DNA of 61,150 nt, from positions 1 to 61,150 of the forward strand of contig JAFGCU010000082.1 in the NCBI GenBank assembly GCA_016932475.1. Reading direction: 5' to 3'. This DNA comes from Anaerolineales bacterium (GTDB lineage Bacteria > Chloroflexota > Anaerolineae > Anaerolineales > RBG-16-64-43). How positions within the stretch are numbered: the first letter of the stretch is position 1; the number at the start of each line of letters is the position of its first letter. The translations under genes and the position numbers were made by a program. This document shows, piece after piece, positions 42,621 to 50,599 of the stretch. Under the pieces are notes generated by a model. It saw only the letters and a program-made list of their open reading frames with translations. It was not told the DNA's origin and made no database searches.

Positions 42621-44240
42621 ATGATGAACCGATCCGGCTCCGAACGCTCCCGCCACACCGCGCTCCTCGCTCTGCTCTTTGTCGCCGCGCTGACGGCCTC
42701 CCTCGCACAGGCGTATTTCATCCCCCAACCCGGCGTTGTGGATGCGTGCTATTACTACGGCGGCGGATTGAATTTGGTCCGCGGGCAGGGCGGGAATGAA
42801 TTCTTCCTCTGGAATTATCTTGATGAGTCGGCCTCCATTCCCCATCCCGCAAATATGTATTGGATGCCGCTCCCCTCTCTCCTGGCGGCGGCGGGAATGT
42901 TTCTGGCGGGGGAGGGCTTCCGGCAAGCGCAGCTGCCCCTGATCCTGCTTGCGACCGGCTTTCCGTTTCTGGTTTTCCTGGCCGGAAGACGGATCACCGG
43001 TTCTTTTCGCACCGCCATCCTCGCGGGATTCCTGTCGATCGCCTCCGGTTTCTACGCGGTTTTTTGGCTGAACACGGAGAGTTTTCTGATTTTCGCCTGG
43101 GTCGGAGGGTTGATTATATTTTTATCCCCGCGGCTGGCGGGTGAATTTCAGCGGGTGAATGCATTGTGGATCGGCGTGTTATGCGGTCTGGCGCATTTAA
43201 CCCGGGCCGATGGGATACTGTTTCTGGTTCTTGCCGGATTTCTCGTTGTGGTTGAAAAAAACCTGAACCTATCCGGAAGGCTGCAGCGTCTGCTGGCGCT
43301 CGGAGCGGGGTACCTGCTTGCGAGCGGGACCTGGTATGCCCGCAACCTGGCGGTCTGGGGAAGCCCATTCCCGCCCGGCGCGGAAAAAGCCGCCTGGCTG
43401 GTGGAATACAACGACCTGTTCCAATTTCCGTCTTCCGTGATAACCGTGGAACGGTTTTTTTCCAGCGGTCTCAACGGCATTCTACAGGCCCGCTGGACGG
43501 CTCTCCAGGATAATCTGATGACCACCATTTTCGTCCTGGGACTGGTTTTTCTGTTTCCGCTGGTCGGATGGGGGATAGCGATGCTTCGACGGGAGCCCGC
43601 CGTCCAGGCGGCGCTGTTGTATTTTTCGATGATCTTTTTCCTGATGACGCTGATCTATCCTTTTCAGGGATCGCGCGGCGGATTTCTGCATTCGGGAGCC
43701 GCACTCCTTGGCACGGCGGCGATCGCCGCATCCGCCGGACTGGAAGACCTGGTCGCACGGTTGAGCCGCTGGCGCCAATGGGAATCCGACAGCGCGAAAA
43801 CCGTTCTCGGCGCCGGATTTGCGATCCTCGCGTTTTCGGCAAGCGCGGCGATCTTTATCCACCGGGTGGTGGGACCAGACCCCGCCGCCGCATATTGGTC
43901 CAAGCTGAACGGGGAATACGAGCGTGGACTATTGCGGCTCGGGACCGGATTACCCGAATCCACCCGCTTCATGGTGAACAACACGACGTGCTTCCACATC
44001 CAAACCGGCTTCCAGACCGTGCCCATCCCGGCCGGCGACCCCGCCATGCTGCTGGCGGCGGCCGACCGTTATGACGTTCGATACGTGATCCTGGATTCCA
44101 ACATCCCGGAAGGACTGCGTTCCCTGTATACGGGTGAGGCCACACACCCGCGCCTGAAAAAGGTATATTCAGATGAATATGAAGGGATGGTGTATCTCTG
44201 GTACGAAGTACTCCCTTCGGCAGCGGAAAAAGGTCCATGA
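42621..44240 (+). CDS. Polytopic membrane protein, GT-C-like
   Basis: The 539-residue product starts at the ATG at 42621, with no strong Shine-Dalgarno site. It has a first helix (TALLALLFVAALTASLAQA), then a loop with PGVVDACYYYGGGLNLVRGQG and HPANMYWMPLPSLLAAAG. About eleven more helices follow, then a C-terminal domain of about 140 residues. The acidic loop after helix 1 suggests a GT-C enzyme, but the usual Asp-Glu pair is not obvious. It lies 12 bases after one similar gene and overlaps the next by 4 bases, so the three are one operon. Confidence 0.7.
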   Translation: MMNRSGSERSRHTALLALLFVAALTASLAQAYFIPQPGVVDACYYYGGGLNLVRGQGGNEFFLWNYLDESASIPHPANMYWMPLPSLLAAAGMFLAGEGFRQAQLPLILLATGFPFLVFLAGRRITGSFRTAILAGFLSIASGFYAVFWLNTESFLIFAWVGGLIIFLSPRLAGEFQRVNALWIGVLCGLAHLTRADGILFLVLAGFLVVVEKNLNLSGRLQRLLALGAGYLLASGTWYARNLAVWGSPFPPGAEKAAWLVEYNDLFQFPSSVITVERFFSSGLNGILQARWTALQDNLMTTIFVLGLVFLFPLVGWGIAMLRREPAVQAALLYFSMIFFLMTLIYPFQGSRGGFLHSGAALLGTAAIAASAGLEDLVARLSRWRQWESDSAKTVLGAGFAILAFSASAAIFIHRVVGPDPAAAYWSKLNGEYERGLLRLGTGLPESTRFMVNNTTCFHIQTGFQTVPIPAGDPAMLLAAADRYDVRYVILDSNIPEGLRSLYTGEATHPRLKKVYSDEYEGMVYLWYEVLPSAAEKGP

Positions 44241-45724
44241 AAAAATATCTGGTAACGGCCGGCTGGGTACTGCTCGGGTTGGCCGGTCCGTTGGTGTTTC
44301 TCCTGATGGAACGCGGCAGCGGCCTCTCGGGATTCCCGCTGGACGACGCCTGGATTCACCAAACATACGCCAGGTCGCTTGCGGGAGGCTTGGGATGGAC
44401 CTACGCCGGCGGTCCGCAATCGGCCGGTTCCACATCGCCCATGTGGACGATGATGCAAATCCCTGCTTTCTGGCTGGGGATTCCGTCCACCACCTGGAGT
44501 CACGGGGCGGGTATCCTGCTGTTCCTTGGACACGCCGTATTGATCATGCTCTGGATCCGGAAAGCAGACCGGGTGGCATCCCGGTTTGCGCTCTTTTTCT
44601 GCCTGGGCGAATGGCATTTAATCTGGGCCGCACTCTCGGGAATGGAGACCATTCTTTTTTGCGCTTGGGCGGCATTGGTGTTCTTCCTGATTTTCCCATT
44701 CGGATCCGATGGGGAAGAGAAGGTCCTGGGGCTTCCCGCGGTCATCGGCCTCGGGTTAATCGCCGGAGCGGGCATCTGGATCCGGCCGGAGGCTGTTTTG
44801 CTTTCCGGGATGGCCGTCCTGGCGGTGACCATCCAGCGACGGAAAATGACCGCTGCGGGTTTCGCGGGATTTCTTCTCGGATTGGTCTTACCCGTTCTGC
44901 TGTATGCGGCGTTTACCTGCCGGCTCAACGGTCATCTGCTGCCGAACACTTTTTTTGTGAAAACAACGGAATATGCCGGGTTGACTTCAACCGGTCTGGT
45001 CACGCGGTTGCTGCAACCGTGGTGGCCGCTCATGGCCGGGCCATTCGCGGTGCTGATGCTTTTCATCCCGGCCGGCCTTATGCCGGCAATCCGAGACCGC
45101 AAATGGATCCGGGTGCTCCCGTTCCTATGGGCGCTGGCCCACCTTACGCTGTATGCCATCCAATTGCCCGCCACATACCAGCACGGCCGCTACTTCATCC
45201 CCATCCTTCCCGTCCTGACGGGGTACGGCGTGTACGGTTTTTTCCGGTTGCGCGCGGGATGGAATTCGAAGGCCGTCTTCCGGGTCGCCACGCGCGCGTT
45301 GTGGACGAGCGCACTGCTCCTGACCGCCATATTTGTCTGGACCGGCGCCGTCCAATTCACCCGTGACGTCGGCATTATCGAGTCGGAAATGGTCTCGGCG
45401 GCGGAATGGATCCGCGACAACACCCCGCCGGACACGGTGGTGGCCGCGCACGACATCGGCGCGCTTGGATTTTTCGGCGAACGGCGGATCATCGACCTGG
45501 GGGGTGTGACCGATCTGGCCGCTTTGGGACTGCTCTCCGGAGAGGTTCCATTGGGAGAATACCTTCGCCGAACGGACGCCGATCTGCTCATGACCATGCC
45601 GGATTTTTATCCCGGGGAACTAAGCGGGTGCACCTCCATTCCGGGATTCCGGGATGGGCTTCCACCGGACGAATCGGGCAGCCGGACCATGCTGTACGAG
45701 GCCGGCAACGGCTGCCTGCGCTAA
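44237..45724 (+). CDS. Polytopic membrane protein, GT-C-like
   Basis: This 495-residue protein overlaps the preceding stop by 4 bases (ATGA). After the first helix comes FPLDDAWIHQTYARSLAGG, where DDAWIH is a plausible catalytic acidic motif of the GT-C fold. About ten helices follow, then a soluble C-terminal part of about 100 residues starting MVSAAEWIRDNTPPDTVVAA. It closes the GT-C run. The promoter and start of the following response-regulator gene lie 30-74 bases downstream, so transcription probably restarts there. Confidence 0.72.
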   Translation: MKKYLVTAGWVLLGLAGPLVFLLMERGSGLSGFPLDDAWIHQTYARSLAGGLGWTYAGGPQSAGSTSPMWTMMQIPAFWLGIPSTTWSHGAGILLFLGHAVLIMLWIRKADRVASRFALFFCLGEWHLIWAALSGMETILFCAWAALVFFLIFPFGSDGEEKVLGLPAVIGLGLIAGAGIWIRPEAVLLSGMAVLAVTIQRRKMTAAGFAGFLLGLVLPVLLYAAFTCRLNGHLLPNTFFVKTTEYAGLTSTGLVTRLLQPWWPLMAGPFAVLMLFIPAGLMPAIRDRKWIRVLPFLWALAHLTLYAIQLPATYQHGRYFIPILPVLTGYGVYGFFRLRAGWNSKAVFRVATRALWTSALLLTAIFVWTGAVQFTRDVGIIESEMVSAAEWIRDNTPPDTVVAAHDIGALGFFGERRIIDLGGVTDLAALGLLSGEVPLGEYLRRTDADLLMTMPDFYPGELSGCTSIPGFRDGLPPDESGSRTMLYEAGNGCLR

Positions 45725-45753
45725 CGAAGCCGGCCGGAATTTTCCCATTTGGT

Positions 45754-45782
45754 TTGCCAAGGAAAACCGGTAATGCTATACT
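45754..45782 (+). promoter_or_regulatory. Promoter of the second two-component operon
   Basis: TTGCCA (45754-45759) and TATACT (45777-45782) are exactly 17 bases apart, with TGC just before the -10. The ATG follows 16 bases after the -10. Confidence 0.75.
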
Positions 45783-45798
45783 ATTTCCGAGGAATCGA

Positions 45799-46524
45799 AT
45801 GACCGAAATACGAATTGTGCTTGTCGACGACCATCCTTTGTACCGGGAAGGCGTGAAGAAGGCGATCACGTCGTTTCCGGATTTGACAATCGTCGGTGAA
45901 GCCGGGAACGGGCACGACGGAATGGATCTCATCCGGAACACGCATCCGGATGTGGCGATCCTCGATGTCAACCTGCCAGATGAAAACGGGCTGCAGGTTG
46001 CGCGCCGGGTCGGATCGGAAATACCGGATACGCGCATCGTGCTTCTGACCGGCTACACGGATTCCGAACAGCCGCTGCATGCCTTCCGGGCGGGGGCTCA
46101 TGCGTATTGTTCCAAGGATATTGAACACGAGCAATTGGCGGAAATCATCCGCGTCGTGGCTTCCGGCCGATGGGTCTATGAAGGCCAGATCATGGATGCC
46201 AAGGAGAAACAGGCCTGGCTGGACGAACAAATGGCCGGCCTAAAATCGGAATCCACGTCCGGGGATCTGTTCGCCCCGCTGACGCAGCGGGAATCGGAGA
46301 TATTAAACCTCGTCGCGCGCGGGTTGACCAACAAGCAGATCGGGTATCTACTGGGGATCAGCGAACAGACCGTAAAGAACCATCTCACATCCCTGCTGCG
46401 CAAGATCGGCGCCAGTGACCGGACTCAGGCCGTTGTGTACGCGTTGAAACACGGCTGGATCCGCCTTCCGGATGGGAACGAAACCACGGAACCCTCCTCG
46501 CTGACGACGCCTAAAGAGGATTAA
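45799..46524 (+). CDS. NarL/LuxR-family response regulator
   Basis: The 241-residue protein starts at the ATG at 45799 with GAGGA upstream. The receiver domain has D10/D11, phospho-acceptor D56 (VAILDVNLPDENG) and K in YCSKDIE. The C-terminal LuxR-type helix-turn-helix starts LTQRESEILNLVARG and carries SEQTVKNHLTSLLRKIG. A linker of about 40 residues and an acidic tail are longer than usual. It is read with the histidine kinase 12 bases downstream and sits before the Tad pilus genes, so control of pilin expression is possible but not shown. Confidence 0.92.
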   Translation: MTEIRIVLVDDHPLYREGVKKAITSFPDLTIVGEAGNGHDGMDLIRNTHPDVAILDVNLPDENGLQVARRVGSEIPDTRIVLLTGYTDSEQPLHAFRAGAHAYCSKDIEHEQLAEIIRVVASGRWVYEGQIMDAKEKQAWLDEQMAGLKSESTSGDLFAPLTQRESEILNLVARGLTNKQIGYLLGISEQTVKNHLTSLLRKIGASDRTQAVVYALKHGWIRLPDGNETTEPSSLTTPKED

Positions 46525-46536
46525 CCGGGTACTCCT

Positions 46537-47592
46537 ATGACGAACGCTCCCCCAACGAAGACTCCCGCGGATTTGGAAAAAGAGACGCTGTCCGTAGAGG
46601 ACCTGCTGCCTTTTGTCGGATCCCAGCTGGAGGAAATCAAAACCCAGACCAAGGAACTCCGATCGCTCATCGATCAAAGCCGGAGCGAAGTGGAAAAAAT
46701 GAAAGTGCGCCAGGCCTCGGAGGCCATGCGCTGGAAACAGATTCAATCCTCCTTCGACTCGGTTCCGCGCGAAGACATCCGCAAGGCATTCGAAAGTTCG
46801 ATGGACGCGCAACAGCGGCTGTTTGCGATGAGCGGCCAGCTGGAACGGTTGCAGGCCCAGCAGGGGGTATTCGAGCAATTCAGCAAGTGCCTGGATAAAA
46901 TTCATGAGACCCTGCACATCAACCAGCCCGAGGCAAGCGCCGGGCCGGCGCCGAAATCGGTAGTAGTCCGTGTGGTGGAGGCGCAGGAAGACGAGCGGAA
47001 ACGGCTCTCGCGCCAGATGCACGACGGGCCAGCGCAAGTGCTCTCCAACTTCATCCTCCAGGCGGAGATCGCCGCCCGTCTGTTCGAGATCGATCCGATC
47101 CGCGCCAAGGAAGAACTGGCCAACTTAAAGATTTCGGCCAATTCCGCCTTCCAGCGGGTGCGGAACTACATCTTCGACCTGCGGCCGATGATGCTGGACG
47201 ATCTGGGATTGGTACCCACGCTGCGGCGGTATCTGGACAGCTCCAAAGATCAGGGGCAGACGGAAATTACGTTCACCTTCACCGGAACCGAACGGCGGAT
47301 GCCAAGCCATATTGAAGTGGTCCTATTCCGGGCGATCCAGCAATTGGTCGGATTGGCGCGGGAAGATGCCGAGGCCAACAAGATCAAGGTCTCCGTGGAT
47401 CTGGGGGATGCCCAGGTAAAAACCATTCTCGAACATGACGGGAAGCTGCTTGAGGAAAAAGGCGGCGAAGAGGATCCGCACGGTCTGATCGCTCTGCGCG
47501 AACGGATTGAAATGCTGGGCGGGACCTATGAATACGCCTCGCAAGCAGGGCAGGGGACGTACATTTTGATTGAGCTCCCGGCCGCCGAATAA
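46537..47592 (+). CDS. Soluble DegS-type histidine kinase with degenerate ATP-binding domain
   Basis: The 351-residue protein has no membrane helix. An N-terminal region of about 28-125 is predicted to be coiled coil, followed by a linker and a HisKA_3 domain with H162 in RKRLSRQMHDGPAQVLSN. The HATPase_c region is degenerate: the expected N-box Asn/Lys-His pair is missing in FRAIQQLVGLARE, and the G1 box reads EHDGKLLEE. The C-terminal GLIALRERIEMLGG and TYILIELP are normal. It may bind ATP poorly, or need a partner. It follows its response-regulator gene by 12 bases. Signals are probably cytoplasmic. Confidence 0.85.
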   Translation: MTNAPPTKTPADLEKETLSVEDLLPFVGSQLEEIKTQTKELRSLIDQSRSEVEKMKVRQASEAMRWKQIQSSFDSVPREDIRKAFESSMDAQQRLFAMSGQLERLQAQQGVFEQFSKCLDKIHETLHINQPEASAGPAPKSVVVRVVEAQEDERKRLSRQMHDGPAQVLSNFILQAEIAARLFEIDPIRAKEELANLKISANSAFQRVRNYIFDLRPMMLDDLGLVPTLRRYLDSSKDQGQTEITFTFTGTERRMPSHIEVVLFRAIQQLVGLAREDAEANKIKVSVDLGDAQVKTILEHDGKLLEEKGGEEDPHGLIALRERIEMLGGTYEYASQAGQGTYILIELPAAE

Positions 47593-47866
47593 TCCCTTCC
47601 GGACAAGCCGGAGAAGACCCGGGATCAAAAAAACCTCCCCTGGTCTCGCGTGGAAGAGAATTCCCTCCCGGGAGTTAAGCTCCTCGCCCCTTCGCGCAAG
47701 CTCAGACACATCAGACCGCCCCGATCCCGCACTATTCCCTTGCAGAAAACCTGCAACCTTGGTTAATTGGGGCGATGCTCGGTTTTCATAGGACTAAAGT
47801 TTGAGAAATCCAGCCGGTAAAGAAGCCGTTACACATGACTTCACATCGCGGCAATGTATCCGCAAT
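47593..47866. other. Non-coding stretch before the Flp pilin promoter
   Basis: No gene is seen. It holds a palindrome CTCCCGGGAG (47665-47674) and a small hairpin TTGCAG / CTGCAA with a 5-base loop (47740-47756). Neither has a U-tract. No NarL-type operator like that at 2269-2316 is visible. Confidence 0.45.
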
Positions 47867-47894
47867 TTGATTCTCAACCCAATATGGGTATAAT
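47867..47894 (+). promoter_or_regulatory. Promoter of the Flp pilin gene
   Basis: TTGATT (47867-47872) and TATAAT (47889-47894) are 16 bases apart, just before the pilin gene. Confidence 0.75.
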
Positions 47895-47936
47895 AGCAAC
47901 AGATGGATTTATACCGAGTGAAAGGAGGTGAATCCG

Positions 47937-48083
47937 ATGTTCAAGAAAATGCAGAAGAAAGGCCAAGGCTTGGTTGAGTACGCGTTAATCCTCGTCCTCG
48001 TGGCAATCGTAATCATCATCATCCTGTCCGTTCTTGGTCCCGCCATTGGCAACGTCTTCAGCCAGATCGTAAACAGCATATAG
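47937..48083 (+). CDS. flp: Flp-family type IVb pilin
   Basis: This 48-residue gene is easy to miss because it is so short. It starts at an ATG behind a near-perfect AAAGGAGGTGA site. The product begins MFKKMQKKG, then QGLVEYALILVLVAIVIIIIL, then GPAIGNVFSQIVNSI. GQGLVEYAL with a Glu at position 5 after the cleaved Gly is the Flp prepilin signature; a prepilin peptidase would cut after Gly9. The mature pilin polymerises into the Tad pilus fibre. It leads the Tad genes, with its own promoter and a hairpin behind it, giving high pilin levels relative to the machinery. Confidence 0.93.
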   Translation: MFKKMQKKGQGLVEYALILVLVAIVIIIILSVLGPAIGNVFSQIVNSI

Positions 48084-48111
48084 TTGGCGGAAGTTCGTTC
48101 GTTAGTTACTT

Positions 48112-48138
48112 GTGGAGCCTCTTTATTGGAGGCTCCAC
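48112..48138 (+). terminator. Attenuating hairpin between pilin and cpaB
   Basis: GTGGAGCCTC (48112-48121) pairs with GAGGCTCCAC (48129-48138) around a 7-base loop. The following TTATATT is a weak U-tract, so partial readthrough into the Tad genes is likely. Confidence 0.7.
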
Positions 48139-48196
48139 TTATATTAAGAGTAATATTATCCAAATAAAAAAATACACTTATTTTTTACGCGTCTCC

Positions 48197-48224
48197 TTGA
48201 CTTTTGTCATATTATTAGTATGAT
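48197..48224 (+). promoter_or_regulatory. Internal promoter for cpaB and the Tad operon
   Basis: TTGACT (48197-48202) and TATGAT (48219-48224) are 16 bases apart, about 39 bases before the cpaB ATG. Confidence 0.7.
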
Positions 48225-48262
48225 AGCGTCCTATTCGGTGCCATTTCCACTGGGAGGTCCTC

Positions 48263-49306
48263 ATGCGAAGAAGGATGTTCCTGATCCTGGCTCTGATCAT
48301 ATTTGTGGTCGCCGGTGTGATCTACATCGTATTCCAATTCGGCGGACTTGCCGGTGGAACCGGAAAGGCGACGCCGACATCTGAAGTCAGCACCTACAAT
48401 ATTGTTTTCGTCGCCCAGGACGTCCCTGCCGGAACGGAAATCACAAACGACAGCGTCATCATGGGGCCCTGGCCGAGGGATTTGCCGCTGCCGGGCCTGA
48501 TGACGGAAATGTCCGCGGTGGTGGGCAAGCGCGCGCGCATCGATCTTCGCCGCGGCGAACCTGTCTTCTCCTCGCAGGTCGTGGAGAGCGGCACGCTGGT
48601 TTCCGACAAGGCTTCGGCCACGGCGCTGAAGATCAAGCCCGGAAAGGTGGCCATTGCGGTGCCGATGAGCCGGCTTTCGGGTGTGGCGTACGCCATCGGC
48701 AACGGGGATCACATCATGATCATCGCCTCGTTGCTGTACATAAATATCGACGCGGGCTTCCAGACCGATTTGCCGAACAACATGATCCTGGTCGGAATCG
48801 ACGTGGAAGGCAAAGTCACCTTCCTCGAAGTGCGGGGCGGCCGGGTCTTTAAAGAATCCCCCTTGAGCGACGTGCTGCTGGCCACGTACTACACGCCCAT
48901 AGAACTGCAGCGGCCGCGGCTGGCGAGCGCCATTGTGGTATCGGATGCGCGCGTGCTGAACGTGGGCACGATCAGTACGGCGACGGTCGCCGTCACGACC
49001 CCGCTTCCGGGCGAGGCACCAGCGGCAACGGTTCCAACCGCCGCTCCGGACATCCTCATTATCGAGGTGACTCCCGAGGAGGCGCTGGCGATCAGCTTCA
49101 TTATCCGTCTGCATGCGGACCTCACCTATGCGCTGCGGTCCGCCGGCGACACCGCGGTGTTCAGCGTGCCGTCGATGGATCTTAAGCGTTTGATGGACGA
49201 TTTTAAAATCGACCTGCCGCCCAATCTGTCCTACGGAACGGTGCCGCGGATCGACATGCCGTACCTCCCCGTTCTGGGCAACGACGTTCCGGTCGAAGTA
49301 AGGTAG
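48263..49306 (+). CDS. cpaB: Flp pilus assembly protein CpaB/RcpC
   Basis: The 347-residue protein starts at an ATG with GGGAGG six bases upstream. An N-terminal transmembrane helix (MFLILALIIFVVAGVIYIVF) is followed by a SAF domain (about 40-110; VAQDVPAGTEITNDSVIMG) and an RcpC domain. Members take part in Tad pilus assembly between the inner and outer surfaces; secretin is absent here, so a wall-associated role is more likely. The gene is the first of the machinery genes after flp and has its own promoter and internal attenuator ahead of it. Confidence 0.9.
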   Translation: MRRRMFLILALIIFVVAGVIYIVFQFGGLAGGTGKATPTSEVSTYNIVFVAQDVPAGTEITNDSVIMGPWPRDLPLPGLMTEMSAVVGKRARIDLRRGEPVFSSQVVESGTLVSDKASATALKIKPGKVAIAVPMSRLSGVAYAIGNGDHIMIIASLLYINIDAGFQTDLPNNMILVGIDVEGKVTFLEVRGGRVFKESPLSDVLLATYYTPIELQRPRLASAIVVSDARVLNVGTISTATVAVTTPLPGEAPAATVPTAAPDILIIEVTPEEALAISFIIRLHADLTYALRSAGDTAVFSVPSMDLKRLMDDFKIDLPPNLSYGTVPRIDMPYLPVLGNDVPVEVR

Positions 49307-49313
49307 GAAGCCG

Positions 49314-50561
49314 GTGGCAGATAAAATCCGGGTTCTGATCGTCGACGATATCGCCGAGACACGCGACAATATCCGGCGCCTGCTCCAATTCGAGCGGGAT
49401 ATGGAAGTCGTGGGTGGCGCTCGGACCGGCAAGGAAGCCCTCACCCTGGCCCGCGAATCCCAGCCGCATGTTGTGATCATGGACATCAACATGCCCGATA
49501 TGGACGGCATATCGGCGACGGAAGCGATGTTGAAAGAGCTTCCCAACACGCAGATCGTCATATTGTCCGTCCAGAACGAGCCCGACTACATGCGGAGGGC
49601 GATGCTGGCGGGTGCTCGCGACTTCCTGCCCAAACCCCCCTCCGCGGACGAACTGGTCGCCACTATCCGCAAGGTGGGCCAGCGGGCGCTGGCCCAGCCG
49701 ATGGTGATGCCGGTCGTACAGGCTCCCGGCGCTCCGGCCGGGGGCGGAGCGGCCGTGTCCCACGCGCATCACGGAAAGGTGATCGTGGTGTACAGCCCGC
49801 GGGGCGGTGTCGGACGGACGATGGTGTCCACCAATCTGGCCATCTCGCTTCAGACCGCGGATACTCCGACCGTTGTGGTGGACGCCGCGCTGCAATTCGG
49901 AGACGTATCCGCCTGCCTGAACCTGCAAACCCGCAACAGCCTGATCGATCTGGTGGAGCAGGCGGGGGAGCTGGATGCCGAACTCGTCGAAAGGATCGCG
50001 ATCCATCACCCTTCCGGCCTGAAGGTGATCGCCGCGCCGGCACGGCCGGAACAGGCGGAAGCCGTCCAGGGCGCTCAAATCAGCAAGGTGATCCGATTCC
50101 TGACGACGGTGTTCCAGTATGTGGTGGTGGATACCTCCGCCGCGCTCAATGAGGCCACCATCGGCGCGATCGATGCCAGCGACGTCGTGTTGCTGATCGG
50201 CGCGCCGGACCTTCCGACAATAAAAAACCTGCGCATGTTCTTCGACCTGGGGGAAGCCCTCAGCCTTACCCCGCAGAAGATCATCCTGATCATGAATCGC
50301 ATGGATAAACGCTTCGGGATTTCCGCCGAGAAGGTCGCAGATCTCCTCAAACAGCCGATCGTTTCGCAGATCCCGCTCGACGACCGGGTGGTGCCCCTGT
50401 CCACCAACAACGGCGAGCCGTTCATCCTGCAGGACCGCACAAAACCCGTCGCCCGCGCCATTCTCGAAATGGCCCAGGCCATAAAAACCCGCCTGGCGGA
50501 GATCGCCCAGGCCGGCCAGCAGGAAGAAAGGAAACCTGCCGCCGTTTCCAAGATACGCTGA
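49314..50561 (+). CDS. tadZ: TadZ/CpaE-type protein: receiver domain plus ParA-like ATPase
   Basis: The GTG at 49314 has AGGAAG upstream. The 415-residue protein has an N-terminal receiver domain (phospho-acceptor D57 in VVIMDINMPDMDG), a Pro/Ala linker, and a MinD/ParA-like domain from about residue 158. The deviant Walker A is PRGGVGRTM, with Arg where the P-loop Lys would be, as in many TadZ proteins. The switch D is in VVVDAALQFGDVS and D-rich end in VVVDTSAALNE. TadZ/CpaE positions the pilus machinery at the cell pole. The receiver Asp is intact, so phosphorylation by a kinase is possible. Confidence 0.9.
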   Translation: MADKIRVLIVDDIAETRDNIRRLLQFERDMEVVGGARTGKEALTLARESQPHVVIMDINMPDMDGISATEAMLKELPNTQIVILSVQNEPDYMRRAMLAGARDFLPKPPSADELVATIRKVGQRALAQPMVMPVVQAPGAPAGGGAAVSHAHHGKVIVVYSPRGGVGRTMVSTNLAISLQTADTPTVVVDAALQFGDVSACLNLQTRNSLIDLVEQAGELDAELVERIAIHHPSGLKVIAAPARPEQAEAVQGAQISKVIRFLTTVFQYVVVDTSAALNEATIGAIDASDVVLLIGAPDLPTIKNLRMFFDLGEALSLTPQKIILIMNRMDKRFGISAEKVADLLKQPIVSQIPLDDRVVPLSTNNGEPFILQDRTKPVARAILEMAQAIKTRLAEIAQAGQQEERKPAAVSKIR

Positions 50562-50599
50562 TCCAAGGAACATCCTTCCTGTAGAAAGGAAGTGCCGTC

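Noticed and set aside
47593-47866. Possible riboswitch upstream of the pilin gene
   Set aside because: It lies upstream of the likely -10 at 47889, so it would not be in the pilin transcript, and no known aptamer motif is recognised.
48215-49561. 448-residue ORF on the minus strand
   Set aside because: It lies opposite cpaB and the start of tadZ.
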